From NCBI RefSeq assembly GCF_014358015.1, contig NZ_JACONV010000001.1:806001-870000 (forward strand): a stretch of 64,000 nucleotides of DNA, read 5' to 3'. How positions within the stretch are numbered: position 1 is the stretch's first letter; each line of letters starts with the position of its first letter. Below, in pieces: positions 9,919-19,673 of this stretch. The translations under genes and the position numbers were made by a program. The notes beneath the pieces are model-generated. The model did no database searches and was not told the origin of the DNA. It saw nothing but the letters and a program-made list of their open reading frames with translations. This DNA comes from Pseudomonas triticifolii. GTDB taxonomy: Bacteria > Pseudomonadota > Gammaproteobacteria > Pseudomonadales > Pseudomonadaceae.

Positions 9919-11307
9919 TCAGGCGTGAGTGAGGTACCAGCGCCAGTCCTGCTCTCCGACTTCAGCATTGAATGCACGGAACTCGCACCACTTGATCGCC
10001 AGAAACACCTTGAGGAATTCAGCGCCCAGCGCCTCGCGTGCCCAGGTTGAACGCTGCAATGCCTGCAACGCTGTCAGCCAGTCGGTGGGCAGGAAATCGG
10101 TCGCCTGCTCATACCCATTGCCCTGAATCGCCGCACCAGGATCGCTTTGATGCGTGATGCCGTGATGAATGCCGGCAAGTACTGCGGCAGCGGCGAGATA
10201 GGGGTTGGCATCGGCACCGCAAATACGGTGTTCGATATGCCTGCTTATCGCGGGGCCGCCAGGCACGCGGAAAGACACGGTACGGTTGTTGACGCCCCAA
10301 CTTTTGGCCAGCGGCGCGTAACTGCTGGCCTGGAACCTGCGGTATGAGTTGGCATGGGGACAAAATATCGCCAGCGAATCAAACAAGGTTGCCATCATCC
10401 CTCCGATGGAATGACGCAACAGTGGCGTGCCCTGTGGGTCTTCGCTCGCATACAGGTTGTTGCCCTGCTCGTCGGCCAGACTGACGTGCAAATGCATCCC
10501 GCTGCCAGCCTGATCGCTGAATGGCTTGGCCATGAAGCACGCCTGCAACCCATGTTTGTTGGCCACACCTTTGACCAAGCGCTTGTAACGTACGCCCTCA
10601 TCAATGGCCTGGAGCGCGTCGAAACGATGCTCCAGCGTCAACTCGAGCTGGCCCGGCGCATACTCGGAGATCGCCGTGCGCACAGGTAATCCCTGTAATG
10701 CACACGCTGCGTAGAGGTCATCTAGAAACGGTTGAAGCTGCTCCAGTTCGTATACGCCATACACCTGCGGAGCAGCGGGGCGTACCCCATTGGCCTGCAA
10801 CGCGGGCTGCGGCCGGCCGTTGACGTCGCGTTGCCGGTCCAGCAGGTAAAACTCCAGCTCAACGGCCATGACCGGATGGAATCCATCGGCTTTCAACCGC
10901 TCGATGGTGTTCACCAGTACATGGCGCGGGTCGGCCGGGGCGGCGGGAATACCTTGGGTCGGGTGCATGCTGACCTGCACCTGGCCTGTGGGGTTGGTGC
11001 GCCAGGGTTGCAGGGTCAGGCTTCCCGGCAAGGGGTAGGTCCAGCAGTCGGCGTCTGCGACATCCCAGACCAGGCCAGTCTCGTCTACGTCCTCACCCTG
11101 CACGGTCAAGGCGAGAATGGAACTTGGCAGCGGACGACCATTTTCGTAGATCGCCAGTAGCTCGTCACGGTGCAGGAGTTTGCCCCGGGGAACGCCATTG
11201 GCGTCGATAAGGAACAACTCAATGCTCAGTACTTCAGGGTGAGCGGCCAGATAATCCTGGGCCTCTTTTTTGTCAGCAAATTGCATGTCAAACCTCTTGG
11301 CGCTCAT
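9919..11307 (-). CDS. Glutamine synthetase family protein (gamma-glutamylpolyamine synthetase-like)
   Basis: ATP-dependent gamma-glutamyl ligase of the GS-III/PuuA-like group, 462 residues. Beta-grasp N-terminal domain residues 15-110 ('LFLIDANGVPRGKLL'). The catalytic domain shows 'VELEFYLLD' (metal ligand Glu), 'GSGMHLHVSLAD' (metal ligand His) and 'NPYLAAAAVLAG'. True glutamine synthetase is not excluded by sequence alone, but such proteins in Pseudomonas usually join glutamate to amines such as putrescine or ethanolamine (established knowledge). Neighbours are an aminotransferase and a dehydrogenase on the same strand, which suggests amine or amino acid catabolism. The substrate is unknown. 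Confidence 0.85.
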   Translation of the reverse strand: MSAKRFDMQFADKKEAQDYLAAHPEVLSIELFLIDANGVPRGKLLHRDELLAIYENGRPLPSSILALTVQGEDVDETGLVWDVADADCWTYPLPGSLTLQPWRTNPTGQVQVSMHPTQGIPAAPADPRHVLVNTIERLKADGFHPVMAVELEFYLLDRQRDVNGRPQPALQANGVRPAAPQVYGVYELEQLQPFLDDLYAACALQGLPVRTAISEYAPGQLELTLEHRFDALQAIDEGVRYKRLVKGVANKHGLQACFMAKPFSDQAGSGMHLHVSLADEQGNNLYASEDPQGTPLLRHSIGGMMATLFDSLAIFCPHANSYRRFQASSYAPLAKSWGVNNRTVSFRVPGGPAISRHIEHRICGADANPYLAAAAVLAGIHHGITHQSDPGAAIQGNGYEQATDFLPTDWLTALQALQRSTWAREALGAEFLKVFLAIKWCEFRAFNAEVGEQDWRWYLTHA

Positions 11308-11356
11308 TCAAGCGACGTGGCAGTACTTGAGAAAGGTGGCGGTGTCAGACGTCCCG

Positions 11357-12757
11357 TCATGAAGGGATGACCCGCGCGCCAGGCAGGGCCAGCAGCGTGG
11401 TCAGCGCGTTATCCAGCTCACCGATCAGCCTGTCGATATCCGCCTCACTTGTTTGTGGGCAGCACAGGGTCATGTTGTGAAAAGGCGTGATCAGAATGCC
11501 GCGATTGATCAGATAGAGATGCAGGGCCATTTGCAGGCTGTCATGGAAAGCCGCTTCGGCTTGTGCGCCTGTTCGTGGTGATGTGGCACAGAACTGAAAC
11601 TCACAACGAGCCCCCAACTCTGTGACCGACCAGTTCAGTTGGTGGCGCTTGAACAACGCTCGAAATCCCTGCGCCAGTCTTGAGGCCAGGGGCAGCATGT
11701 GCTGGTAGGCAGACTCGGTCATGACTTCTTCGAGGCTGGCGCGCATGCAACGCATCGCCAGTGCATTGGCAGACAACGTCGTTCCCATGCCGCTGTGTCC
11801 ATGCCCGCCACTCTCTTCACTGCCACGCTTTTGAGCGTCCTTCATTGCCAAGGCGACTGACTCGGTCATGCCAAACACAGCGCAAGGCACGCCACCTGCG
11901 ATGGGCTTACCCATCACGAAAAAGTCGGGATTCAAATCCCATTGGCGGGTGCATCCGCCCAGGCCCGTGGAAATAGTGTGGGTCTCATCAATGACCAACA
12001 GGCTGCCATATTTAAGCGTCAATTCCCGGCACTTTTGCATGAATCCCGGATCCGGCAGGACCATGCCTATGTTGGTCATCGCCGGCTCGCACATCAGCGC
12101 GCAGACATCGCCCTGGGCTAACGCCGCCTCCAGCGCGGCGACATCGTTGAATGGGATGGATCGACTGTACTGCGTCAAGTCATAGGCCTGGCCCACAAGA
12201 CCTGCACGGTGCACTGTTTTGCCGTCGCGGTAGCGCACCATCACGTCGTCCACAGTGCCGTGATAGCAGCCGTCGAACACCAGCAAGACCTTGCGCTTGG
12301 TGATAGCCCGCGCCCAGCGCAGAACGTAACGGTTGGCATCCGTCGCAGTGGCGGTCACCTGCCAGTAAGGCAACTCAAACCGCTGAGCCAGCAACTCGGC
12401 GCAGACCACCGCGTCTTCGCCAGGCAGCATCGTGGTCAAGCCATTATTTGCCTGCTCGGCTATGGCGCGCGCAACAGGATCAGGTGAATGGCCAAACATC
12501 GTACCGGTGTCACCCAGACAAAAGTCGATGTATTCATGACCGTCAACATCGGTGAAGCGTGCACCTTTGGCACGCTGGACGAAGAGCGGCGAAGGCATCG
12601 ACCAGTCGCTCATCCAGTGCATGGGAACACCGTTGAACAAATTGGCCCTGGCACGCTGGGCCAGCGCCATTGACGTCGGATTGTTTTCCATAAAACGGGC
12701 GCGCTCGGAGGCGGTAAAAGCAGCAATCGCTGATTCACAAATACCACTGTTCGACAT
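11357..12757 (-). CDS. Class III PLP-dependent aminotransferase
   Basis: Cytoplasmic fold-type I aminotransferase of the glutamate-1-semialdehyde/aspartate aminotransferase-family group, 466 residues. PLP contacts visible: 'CYHGTVDD' (stacking region), Asp258 in 'VIDETHTISTG' and the Schiff-base Lys284 in 'FFVMGKPIAGG'. The DETHT motif replaces the more common DEV/DEI block. The frame opens at a TTG at 12763; the ATG at 12757 is the likely start. It lies 49 bases upstream of the glutamine-synthetase-like gene on the same strand, so they may form an operon. Amino donor and acceptor cannot be named from sequence. Confidence 0.87.
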   Translation of the reverse strand: MSNSGICESAIAAFTASERARFMENNPTSMALAQRARANLFNGVPMHWMSDWSMPSPLFVQRAKGARFTDVDGHEYIDFCLGDTGTMFGHSPDPVARAIAEQANNGLTTMLPGEDAVVCAELLAQRFELPYWQVTATATDANRYVLRWARAITKRKVLLVFDGCYHGTVDDVMVRYRDGKTVHRAGLVGQAYDLTQYSRSIPFNDVAALEAALAQGDVCALMCEPAMTNIGMVLPDPGFMQKCRELTLKYGSLLVIDETHTISTGLGGCTRQWDLNPDFFVMGKPIAGGVPCAVFGMTESVALAMKDAQKRGSEESGGHGHSGMGTTLSANALAMRCMRASLEEVMTESAYQHMLPLASRLAQGFRALFKRHQLNWSVTELGARCEFQFCATSPRTGAQAEAAFHDSLQMALHLYLINRGILITPFHNMTLCCPQTSEADIDRLIGELDNALTTLLALPGARVIPS

Positions 12758-12915
12758 GATCAAAACCCTACGTTTACTATGAAATTAATGAAATTCGTTG
12801 CCGCTCAGATAAAACACTTCATCGCCCTCTTCACGCCTCGATCAGTTGCTGAATGGAGGGGGAAGATCCTGTCTGACTTGCGGCCAAAAGAAGATGGAAC
12901 GTCCGCGTCATGACC

Positions 12916-13701
12916 TCAGGCTTGAGCGGCTTTGTTCTCGACCAGACAATTACCGCCATCCACCACGAGTACTTCACCGGTGATGTAACTGGCCTCAGGC
13001 GACGCCAGAAATGCGACCGCCGCCGCCACTTCGCGGGGGCTGCCTGCACGCCCTATGGGGGTAAAGCGACCCGCCTCTGCTTCAACGGGCGTGGTTGAAC
13101 CGGTGGTGATCCATCCGGGAGCCACGCTATTTACAGTGATTCCCTGCCTGGCGACCTCAAGTGCAAGCCCCATGTTCATGCCCACCATCGCGGCCTTGGC
13201 GGCGCTATAAGCGGCTTCGCCCGGATTGCTCCCCCGGGTGCCCGTGGTGGAACTGATATTGACTATGCGCCCGTAACTTCGCGCCTTCATACCGGGCAGA
13301 ACGGCACGCGTCAGAAGAAAAGCCGTGGTTACGTTTCTGGCCAGTGAAAGGTTCCACTCCTGCAGTTCCATTGTTGCCAATTCCGAGAAAACCTCAGGGC
13401 TACCTTGCATGGCCATACCGGCATTATTTACAAGAATATCGACATGCCCCCAGACCGACTCTGCCCATAGGCTGAATTCACGCACCTGACGTTCATCGGT
13501 GAGGTCAGCGGGTTGGCCTTCAACTTCAAACCCTTCAAGGCGTAGTGCTTCAATCCGCTGCACGATGCGGTTGCTGCTGGCAGTAATGATCAACTTCGCC
13601 CCGGATGAACCTAGCCTGCGAGCAATGGCCATACCGATCCCGGATTCACTCCCGGCACCACTGACAAGTGCCACATGCCCTATCAACTCCATACCCAACA
13701 T
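12916..13701 (-). CDS. SDR family oxidoreductase
   Basis: Classical short-chain dehydrogenase/reductase, about 261 residues. The cofactor loop is 'VSGAGSESGIGMAIARRLG' near the N-terminus, then 'VNNAGMAM' and the catalytic 'NISS...AAYSAAKAAM' (Ser, Tyr, Lys). The 'GAGSESGIG' loop has two extra residues relative to the usual TGxxxGIG. Start is uncertain: GTG 13713, ATG 13701 or ATG 13692. 13701 has a weak 'GGGG' upstream, while 13692 would give the most typical SDR N-terminus. It is divergent from the LysR gene and followed by the aminotransferase after 158 bases, so it is probably part of the same regulated cluster. Confidence 0.85.
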   Translation of the reverse strand: MLGMELIGHVALVSGAGSESGIGMAIARRLGSSGAKLIITASSNRIVQRIEALRLEGFEVEGQPADLTDERQVREFSLWAESVWGHVDILVNNAGMAMQGSPEVFSELATMELQEWNLSLARNVTTAFLLTRAVLPGMKARSYGRIVNISSTTGTRGSNPGEAAYSAAKAAMVGMNMGLALEVARQGITVNSVAPGWITTGSTTPVEAEAGRFTPIGRAGSPREVAAAVAFLASPEASYITGEVLVVDGGNCLVENKAAQA

Positions 13702-13754
13702 GGTGTGCCCCACGTATTTAATTTGAAAGCAGAGTGGAAACTAAGCCAGTAAAC

Positions 13755-13781
13755 CTGATAAATAAAGACGACCATTATCAG
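13755..13781. promoter_or_regulatory. Candidate LysR-type operator between SDR and LysR genes
   Basis: CTGATAA (13755-13761) and TTATCAG (13775-13781) form a perfect 7-bp inverted repeat with 13 bases between the arms. It sits in the 97-base divergent gap, about 18 bases before the LysR start codon. This matches where LysR regulators bind to control both themselves and a divergent target. The site is seen in the sequence; the binding protein is inferred. Confidence 0.5.
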
Positions 13782-13798
13782 AAAAACTGACGACCCTT

Positions 13799-14704
13799 AT
13801 GGCGTTCACCAGCGAGTCCCTTAAAGTCTTCCTCTGCGTCATGGACAGCGGCTCTTTTTCTGCGGCGGCCCGGAAATTAGGTCGGGTCCCCTCAGCCATC
13901 AACATGGCGGTGTCGCAGCTTGAGGCAGAGCTGGATTTGTTGCTTTTTGACCGTTCAACCCGCAAAGCCATTCCTACGGCAATCGCCAAAGCACTGGAGC
14001 CTCAGGCACGACAGGTTGCCAGCCAGCTAAACCTGCTGGACGCCCATGCGCTCCAGCTTCATCAGGGGCTGGAGGGTCGCCTGGTCCTTGCGATGGCGCC
14101 GGAGTTGCAGACAGGGCTATGGAATCGTCCGTTGGCCATCATCGCCAAGGAGTTTCCCACGCTTGAAATCGAGATTCGCTCCGCCTCCCATCCGGAGGCG
14201 ATGCGCATGTTGCATGAAGGGCGCGTGCAATTGGCACTGGGGTTTGAACGTCCAGGGCTTGACGAGCGCGAGACGTTTCTTGAAGCGGGGAGCCAGTTGT
14301 TAGTAGCGGTTGCCGCTCCAGACCACCCTGCGGCCGCCGGCAAGAAAAGCCCCTTAAGTGAGGAGCAACTGGTCGACGTTCGGCAGATCATCGTTGCTAC
14401 GGGAGGCCCTGCAGACTCTGACCCACGTGTTGTGCTATCGCGACGGATTTGGCACAGCGACAATTATCTGGCCACGCTGGACCTGGTGCAGCAAGGATTG
14501 GGTTGGGCTTATCTTCCACAACCGCTGGTACACCCTCTCATCACGTCGGGCGCATTGACAGAGGTGGTGTTTGACTACATGCCGAGTCAGATGCGGTTAT
14601 GGGTCGATATCATCTGGGTAAAAAACCGGCCTCTGGGGCTGGGCGCGCTTCGCTACCTGAGCCTGATACGCGAAATTGCCGAAGGCGAGCCTCGTCGTGT
14701 TTGA
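13799..14704 (+). CDS. LysR family transcriptional regulator
   Basis: DNA-binding regulator, 301 residues. N-terminal winged HTH residues 1-60 ('LKVFLCVMDSGSFSAAARKLGRVPSAINMAVSQLEAEL' in part) and a periplasmic-binding-protein-like effector domain from about residue 90. It is divergent from the SDR gene, with an inverted repeat in the shared gap, so it probably controls the SDR-aminotransferase-ligase cluster. The effector is unknown. The coding strand ends 193 bases before the convergent gamma-glutamyltransferase gene. Confidence 0.9.
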   Translation: MAFTSESLKVFLCVMDSGSFSAAARKLGRVPSAINMAVSQLEAELDLLLFDRSTRKAIPTAIAKALEPQARQVASQLNLLDAHALQLHQGLEGRLVLAMAPELQTGLWNRPLAIIAKEFPTLEIEIRSASHPEAMRMLHEGRVQLALGFERPGLDERETFLEAGSQLLVAVAAPDHPAAAGKKSPLSEEQLVDVRQIIVATGGPADSDPRVVLSRRIWHSDNYLATLDLVQQGLGWAYLPQPLVHPLITSGALTEVVFDYMPSQMRLWVDIIWVKNRPLGLGALRYLSLIREIAEGEPRRV

Positions 14705-14846
14705 TGAGTCAACATGACTGGCCACTCTGCGCTGCCACGTTCTGAAGCGCTTGTACGCGAAAAATATATCGAAAGATCAAATAACCAAAGGGGAGAGAAT
14801 CCGACTTCGGAAAACTCAAACAACTTATCGCTGACAACTTATAGCA

Positions 14847-14882
14847 CTGACCCCGAACAGCTCAATGATCCGTCGGGGTCAG
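14847..14882. terminator. Inverted repeat between convergent genes, probable bidirectional terminator
   Basis: CTGACCCCGA (14847-14856) and TCGGGGTCAG (14873-14882) are perfect 10-bp arms around a 16-base loop, extendable by a few pairs with one mismatch. It lies between the ends of the LysR gene (14704) and the gamma-glutamyltransferase gene (14898). There is no T-run, so termination would have to depend on the strong stem or on Rho. Confidence 0.5.
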
Positions 14883-14897
14883 CGCCTGTACAGCCGC

Positions 14898-16508
14898 TTA
14901 CCAAACCGCGATATGTGAGTCCGCCCTCGGCTCAGTGCCCCCGCACAACACGCCGCTGACCGGGTCACGCAGGATGATCTGCCCACGCCCGTAGTCGGTC
15001 AGGTCGCTGTCGGTCTGTACTTTATGCCCGCGCCGCGCCAGTGCATTGACCAGGTCGCGGGAAGCACCGTGTTCGATGCCGACCTTCATGTCGCCCAGCC
15101 ATTGCCAGCGTGGCGCGTCGAGGGCCGCTTGCGGGTTGAGGCCAAAGTCCACCAGGTTCATGACCATCTGCACATGGCCCTGAGGCTGCATATAGCCGCC
15201 CATCACGCCGAACGGTCCAAGGGCCTTGCCGTCCTTGCTGAGGAAGCCAGGAATGATGGTGTGGAAGGTTTTCTTGCCCGGTGCCAGGCAGTTGGCATGG
15301 GCCTCATCGAGGCTGAATTCCTGCCCGCGATTCTGCAGGGCAATGCCGCTGTCAGGCAGTACCACGCCGGAGCCGAAGCCGTGGTAGTTGCTCTGGATGA
15401 ACGAGACCATATTGCCCTCGGCGTCCGCCGTGGCCAGGTACACCGTACCGCTGGCGTGGGGATCGCCGGGCCTGGGCGGCTGCGCCTGATCGCCGATCTG
15501 GCCACGGCGACGGGTGCTGTAGTCGTCGCTGAGCAGGTCGGCTACTGCCACTCGCATGTGCGCCGGGTCAGTGATGTAGTGCAGGCCGTCGCTATAGGCC
15601 AGCTTCATCGCCTCCAGTTGCCGGTGCCAGGTCTGCTGGCTGTCGCGGTGATCAAAGCTGAAGCCTTCGAGAATTTTCAGCGCCATCAGTGCTACCAGGC
15701 CCTGGCCGCTGGGCGGGATTTCCCAGACATCCACGCCACGGTAATTGATGTGGATCGGATCCACCCACTGGGCGCGGTAATCCTGAAGGTCGCTGGCGCG
15801 CAGGTATCCACCGCTGGCGCGCGAATGCGCATCCAGGCGCTCTGCCAGCGCACCGCGATACAGGCTCTCGCAGCGGGTGGCGGCGAGTTCTTCGAGCGTG
15901 CGGGCCTGGGCCGGGTTTCGGAAAATCTCTCCGGCGCGTGGCGCGCGGCCGTCAATCAGGAACGTGTCGAACCAGGCTTGCAACACTTCATCGCGGTGCG
16001 GACTGAATTCGTTCAGGGATATCTGCCATTGATGGGCAACCACCGGCGACAACGGGAAACCGTCACGCGCCAGGCTGATGGCCGGCTGCAGCAAATCGGC
16101 AAACGGCAATTTGCCGAAACGTTGCGACAACTCGGCCCACGCCGACGGGCAGCCGGGCACCGTGACCGGGGTCCAGCCATACAACGGCATCTGCGCATGC
16201 CCCGCCGCCTTGACCGCCTCGACACTCAATGCCGCAGGCGCGTGGCCATTGCCGTTCAAACCATGCAACTGGCCCTTGCACCACACCAGGGCAAACGCGT
16301 CGCCGCCCAGTCCGCAGCCGGTGGGTTCAACCACAGTAAGGGCAGCCGCCGTGGCAATTGCCGCGTCGATAGCGTTACCACCCTGTTGCATGATCTGAAT
16401 GCCGGCCTGGGCGGCCAGCGGCTGCGATGCCGCGACCATGCCGCGACGGGCAAATACGCTCTGGCGCTGCGACGGATAGGGATACTCGTGAGCAGAAAAT
16501 TTCAACAT
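14898..16508 (-). CDS. ggt: Gamma-glutamyltransferase family protein
   Basis: N-terminal nucleophile hydrolase that cleaves or transfers gamma-glutamyl groups, 536 residues. The expected autoprocessing nucleophile is Thr355 in 'HASGTVYLATADAEGN', with the small-subunit glycine-rich loop 'GVMGGYMQPQGHVQ' downstream. The large-subunit part includes 'GGNAIDAAIATAAALTVVEPTGCGLGGDAFAL' in part. There is no signal peptide, unlike the periplasmic E. coli Ggt, so it should act in the cytoplasm on imported compounds. It lies 21 bases after the amino acid ABC ATPase on the same strand, probably in one operon with it. A dedicated gamma-glutamyl amine or peptide hydrolase role is inference. Confidence 0.9.
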   Translation of the reverse strand: MLKFSAHEYPYPSQRQSVFARRGMVAASQPLAAQAGIQIMQQGGNAIDAAIATAAALTVVEPTGCGLGGDAFALVWCKGQLHGLNGNGHAPAALSVEAVKAAGHAQMPLYGWTPVTVPGCPSAWAELSQRFGKLPFADLLQPAISLARDGFPLSPVVAHQWQISLNEFSPHRDEVLQAWFDTFLIDGRAPRAGEIFRNPAQARTLEELAATRCESLYRGALAERLDAHSRASGGYLRASDLQDYRAQWVDPIHINYRGVDVWEIPPSGQGLVALMALKILEGFSFDHRDSQQTWHRQLEAMKLAYSDGLHYITDPAHMRVAVADLLSDDYSTRRRGQIGDQAQPPRPGDPHASGTVYLATADAEGNMVSFIQSNYHGFGSGVVLPDSGIALQNRGQEFSLDEAHANCLAPGKKTFHTIIPGFLSKDGKALGPFGVMGGYMQPQGHVQMVMNLVDFGLNPQAALDAPRWQWLGDMKVGIEHGASRDLVNALARRGHKVQTDSDLTDYGRGQIILRDPVSGVLCGGTEPRADSHIAVW

Positions 16509-16529
16509 GGCAAAGGCTCTTCAAAGAGG

Positions 16530-17309
16530 TCATAACACGCGGCTGAGAAACGCCCGGGTACGCGGATGGCTGGGACGACTGAAGATCTGCTCCGGCGGCC
16601 CTTGCTCGATCAGTTCACCCTGATCGAGCACCACCACGCGGTCGGCCACTTCGCGGGCAAAGCCCATTTCATGGGTAACCACCACCATCGTCATGCCCTC
16701 CTCGGCCAGCTCCTTCATCACCTGCAAGACCTCGCCGACGGTTTCCGGATCGAGGGCGCTGGTGGGTTCGTCGAACAGCATGGCCTGGGGCTTCATCGCC
16801 AGCGCACGGGCAATCGCTACCCGTTGCTGCTGGCCACCCGAGAGCATCGATGGATAATGACTGGCCTTGTCCGCCAGGCCCACACGCGCCAGCAAGCCGC
16901 GCGCCTGCTCCAGTGCCTGGGCACGTGGCACACCGAGCACCTGGATCGGCGCTTCGATGATGTTCTCCAACGCGGTCATGTGCGGGAACAGGTTGAAACG
17001 CTGGAACACCATGCCGATGTCGCGGCGCTGGCGGGCGATATTGCGCTCCGAGTCGCGCACCAGACTGCCGTCGCTGCGTTCGCGATAGCCCATGGCGCGG
17101 CCGTTGACGCGAATGCGTCCGCCTTGGATGTCTTCGAGCAGGTTGATACAACGGATGAAAGTGGTCTTGCCGGAGCCCGAGGCGCCGATCAGCACCACCA
17201 CTTCACCGCGCCGCACTTGCAGGGAGATGCCCTTGAGGATCTGCAGATCGCCGAACGACTTGTGGATGTCCAGCGCCTCGATGATCAGTTCGTCACTTTG
17301 GTGCGCCAT
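16530..17309 (-). CDS. Amino acid ABC transporter ATP-binding protein
   Basis: GlnQ/HisP-type ATPase of a polar amino acid importer, 259 residues. Walker A 'GASGSGKTT', an inserted loop '[24 protein letters not shown]' in part, which is also seen in HisP/opine transporters, signature '[15 protein letters not shown]', Walker B '[13 protein letters not shown]' and 'VVTHEM'. The reading frame extends upstream to 17435 without homology; the ATG at 17309 starts the protein. It lies 2 bases after the permease gene. Confidence 0.94.
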   Translation of the reverse strand: MAHQSDELIIEALDIHKSFGDLQILKGISLQVRRGEVVVLIGASGSGKTTFIRCINLLEDIQGGRIRVNGRAMGYRERSDGSLVRDSERNIARQRRDIGMVFQRFNLFPHMTALENIIEAPIQVLGVPRAQALEQARGLLARVGLADKASHYPSMLSGGQQQRVAIARALAMKPQAMLFDEPTSALDPETVGEVLQVMKELAEEGMTMVVVTHEMGFAREVADRVVVLDQGELIEQGPPEQIFSRPSHPRTRAFLSRVL

Positions 17310-17311
17310 GG

Positions 17312-18088
17312 TTAACGTCCCCTCAGCAGTTTCAGGGTGCTGCGACCGAACATACGGCTGGCCGCCGGCGGTGGCACCGAAGGCCGATCGGACTGGCCGA
17401 AGCGGTTTTCGAGCCAGCGCTGGAAAAAGCCCCACAGGGTTGTCAGCGTCAGGAAATAGAGGGCGACCACCAGATACAGCTCGAACACGCGGAAGGTCGC
17501 CGAGGTGATCATCTGCGTGCTGAGGAGCAATTCCTGCACACCGATTACGCTGACCAACGTGGTGTTCTTGAGCATCACGTTGAACTCATTGCCCAGCGGC
17601 GGCACGATCACGCGGAACGCCTGGGGCAGCACGATGCGCCGCATCAGTTTGGCGAAGCCCATGCCCAGGGAGCGTCCGGCTTCGTATTGGCCCTTGTCCA
17701 CCGCACCGATTCCGGCGCGAATGATCTCGGCCATATACGCGCCTTCGTTGAGGCCCAGGGCGATGATTGCTGCCTGAATATTGCCGGGGATGATCAAGCC
17801 GAACAGCTCGACGTCTTCGAAGCGAAAGATCCCGCCCGCAGCCAATGCGGTGTACAGAAACACGATCTGCACCAGCAACGGCGTGCCGCGCATCAGCCAT
17901 ACGTAAAAGCGTACGGGCAGGTGCAACAGCGGGTTCTTCGACAGGCGCAACAGCGCCGCTGCCAGGCCCAGCGCACAGCCCAGCAGCATCGCCAGTACGC
18001 TGATAAGACAGGTCAGCCACAGCCCGGTAAGGTATACGCCGCTAGGCTGCAGCAGGTACTGCCAGAACACATCCCAATTGAAATTCAT
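17312..18088 (-). CDS. Amino acid ABC transporter permease
   Basis: HisMQ/GlnP-type inner-membrane permease, 258 residues, with several hydrophobic segments and the coupling motif '[33 protein letters not shown]' in part (EAA loop) near residues 150-180. '[16 protein letters not shown]' is the usual polar amino acid permease block. A single permease gene implies a homodimer. It lies 12 bases after the substrate-binding gene. Confidence 0.93.
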   Translation of the reverse strand: MNFNWDVFWQYLLQPSGVYLTGLWLTCLISVLAMLLGCALGLAAALLRLSKNPLLHLPVRFYVWLMRGTPLLVQIVFLYTALAAGGIFRFEDVELFGLIIPGNIQAAIIALGLNEGAYMAEIIRAGIGAVDKGQYEAGRSLGMGFAKLMRRIVLPQAFRVIVPPLGNEFNVMLKNTTLVSVIGVQELLLSTQMITSATFRVFELYLVVALYFLTLTTLWGFFQRWLENRFGQSDRPSVPPPAASRMFGRSTLKLLRGR

Positions 18089-18100
18089 CGTTGTAGAACC

Positions 18101-18910
18101 TCAGTCGAGTGTGTCGCTGCTGACATGCCATTTGTTGAGCAATTGCGCATAGCTGCCGTCGCTGCGCATGTCGCTGATGATCTGCTGCACGGCAGCAGTC
18201 AATTGCGGGTCGTCCTTGCGCATGCCCAGGCCGGTGAGGATGCGACTGAACGCCGGCACGCCTTCCTGAAACAGATCCGGGGCCATCGCCGCGTAGTAAC
18301 CGGCAGTCTCCACAGTGGTGCCATAGGCATCGACCTGGTTGATGCGCAGCGCCTGAAACGCATCGGTGTCGGTGTTGTAGACCACCAGCTTCATAGGTGG
18401 CTTGCCGGCCTTGGCGAGGCTTTCGTTCTGTGTGTCGAGCAAGGTTTTGATGGTGGAGCCGTTGAGCACCGCTACCTTGCGCGTGGACAGATCATCCAGG
18501 GTCTTGATGCCTTTGGGATTACCCTTGGGTACCACCACCGCCTGACTGGAATACATGTAGTTGACGATGTCGATCACCTGCCGGCGCTCGGGCTTGTCGA
18601 ACAACTGGTCGACGATCATGTCGCACTGCTGGGCAAGCAACGCCGGCACCAGCCCGGAGAACGGGATCACCCGCCATTGCACCTGCTTGCCGCCCAGACG
18701 CTTGGCGATTTCCAGGCCCAGATCAACGGTGAGCCCACGCGGTTTCTGGGATTCGTCGAAGGACACCAGGGGCGGCGAATCCATCCCGGAGCAGTACGTG
18801 AGTTTGTCGACCTTTTGCAGACGCTCCGGCACTCGGGGCGCGGCAAACGCCCACTGCGAACAGAGACCAAGGGTTGCAGCCACCAGCAAGGCGCGGCGTT
18901 GTTTATGCAT
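18101..18910 (-). CDS. Amino acid ABC transporter substrate-binding protein
   Basis: Periplasmic SBP_bac_3 family protein, 269 residues, with a signal peptide ('ALLVAATLGLCSQWAFA', cleavage near residue 24). The mature part has 'LTYCSGMDSPPLVSFDESQKPRGLTVDLGLEIAKRLG' in part, typical of polar amino acid binders. The usual ligand-guanidino-binding acidic residues cannot be assigned, so the substrate is open. Start chosen at ATG 18910, five codons into a longer frame, because it opens directly onto the signal peptide's basic end 'MHKQRR'. Confidence 0.92.
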   Translation of the reverse strand: MHKQRRALLVAATLGLCSQWAFAAPRVPERLQKVDKLTYCSGMDSPPLVSFDESQKPRGLTVDLGLEIAKRLGGKQVQWRVIPFSGLVPALLAQQCDMIVDQLFDKPERRQVIDIVNYMYSSQAVVVPKGNPKGIKTLDDLSTRKVAVLNGSTIKTLLDTQNESLAKAGKPPMKLVVYNTDTDAFQALRINQVDAYGTTVETAGYYAAMAPDLFQEGVPAFSRILTGLGMRKDDPQLTAAVQQIISDMRSDGSYAQLLNKWHVSSDTLD

Positions 18911-18984
18911 GACCAGACACTCCACTTCGTTGAATAACGGGGCAGGACTAAAGTCAAAACACGGACGGGTTCGACCCGCCTCTC

Positions 18985-19653
18985 TTATTTTTTCAACTGC
19001 AGAAATTGACTCAACTCCGGTACGGTGCTTTCGATGTGTTCGCGCACTACGGCCTCGGCGCGAGCGGCGTCACCGGCGCGAATCGCATCAAGGATCACCG
19101 CGTGCTCCTGTCGCGCACTGAGGGGTTTTTCGCTGTGCTGCAGCCACAAGCGCATGGGAGCTTCAACCAGCGAATACAGCGCTGAAATCTGCTTCATCAA
19201 GCGCGGGCGGCCACTGAGGCTGCACAGGTATTCGTGAAAAGCGCGGTGGCAGCGGACCCACGCGGCGCTCTCGTCGCGGTAGTCATCCATCTCATCCAGC
19301 AGACGCTCCAGCGCCGCCATCTGGCGTTCGCCGATGCGGCTGACCGCAACGCGTACCGCCAGGCCTTCAAGGGCGCTGCGCATCTCGAACACCTCATGCA
19401 ACTCATCGATATCCAGACCGCTGACGATGGCTCCTCGATTGGGCCGCAGCGTCACCAACCCCTGAGCATCCAGGCGGCGAAACGCTTCGCGCACCGGCAT
19501 ACGGCTCATGCCTATCTCGCTGGCAATGTCCTCTGCAATCAGTCGGTCACCCTTGCGGTAGCGGCCGCTGCAAATGGCGTCAAGCAGGAAGTTGTAGGCC
19601 TCCTCCTCTGCAGTGAGGGGCTGGCGGTCAACGTAAGCGGGGGCAAATTGCAT
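18985..19653 (-). CDS. GntR family regulator with FCD domain
   Basis: FadR-subfamily regulator, 222 residues. N-terminal winged HTH near residues 12-72 ('AEDIASEIGMSRMPVREAFRRLDAQGLV' in part), then an all-helical FCD ligand domain with the metal/ligand histidines 'CHRAFHEYL' and 'QEHAVILDAI'. The ATG at 19653 follows 'AGAGAGG' with good spacing; the frame opening at 19698 is rejected. It is the first gene of the operon for the amino acid ABC transporter and gamma-glutamyltransferase and probably represses it through the palindrome just upstream. Confidence 0.9.
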   Translation of the reverse strand: MQFAPAYVDRQPLTAEEEAYNFLLDAICSGRYRKGDRLIAEDIASEIGMSRMPVREAFRRLDAQGLVTLRPNRGAIVSGLDIDELHEVFEMRSALEGLAVRVAVSRIGERQMAALERLLDEMDDYRDESAAWVRCHRAFHEYLCSLSGRPRLMKQISALYSLVEAPMRLWLQHSEKPLSARQEHAVILDAIRAGDAARAEAVVREHIESTVPELSQFLQLKK

Positions 19654-19673
19654 CAGCAGCCTCTCTGTATTTT

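Noticed and set aside
9691..10050. Plus-strand frames starting in the Rrf2-GS gap
   Set aside because: They run into the antisense strand of the GS-like gene, with no ribosome site or homology.
15024..16535. Plus-strand open frame of 503 codons
   Set aside because: It is antisense to the gamma-glutamyltransferase gene and shows no family features.
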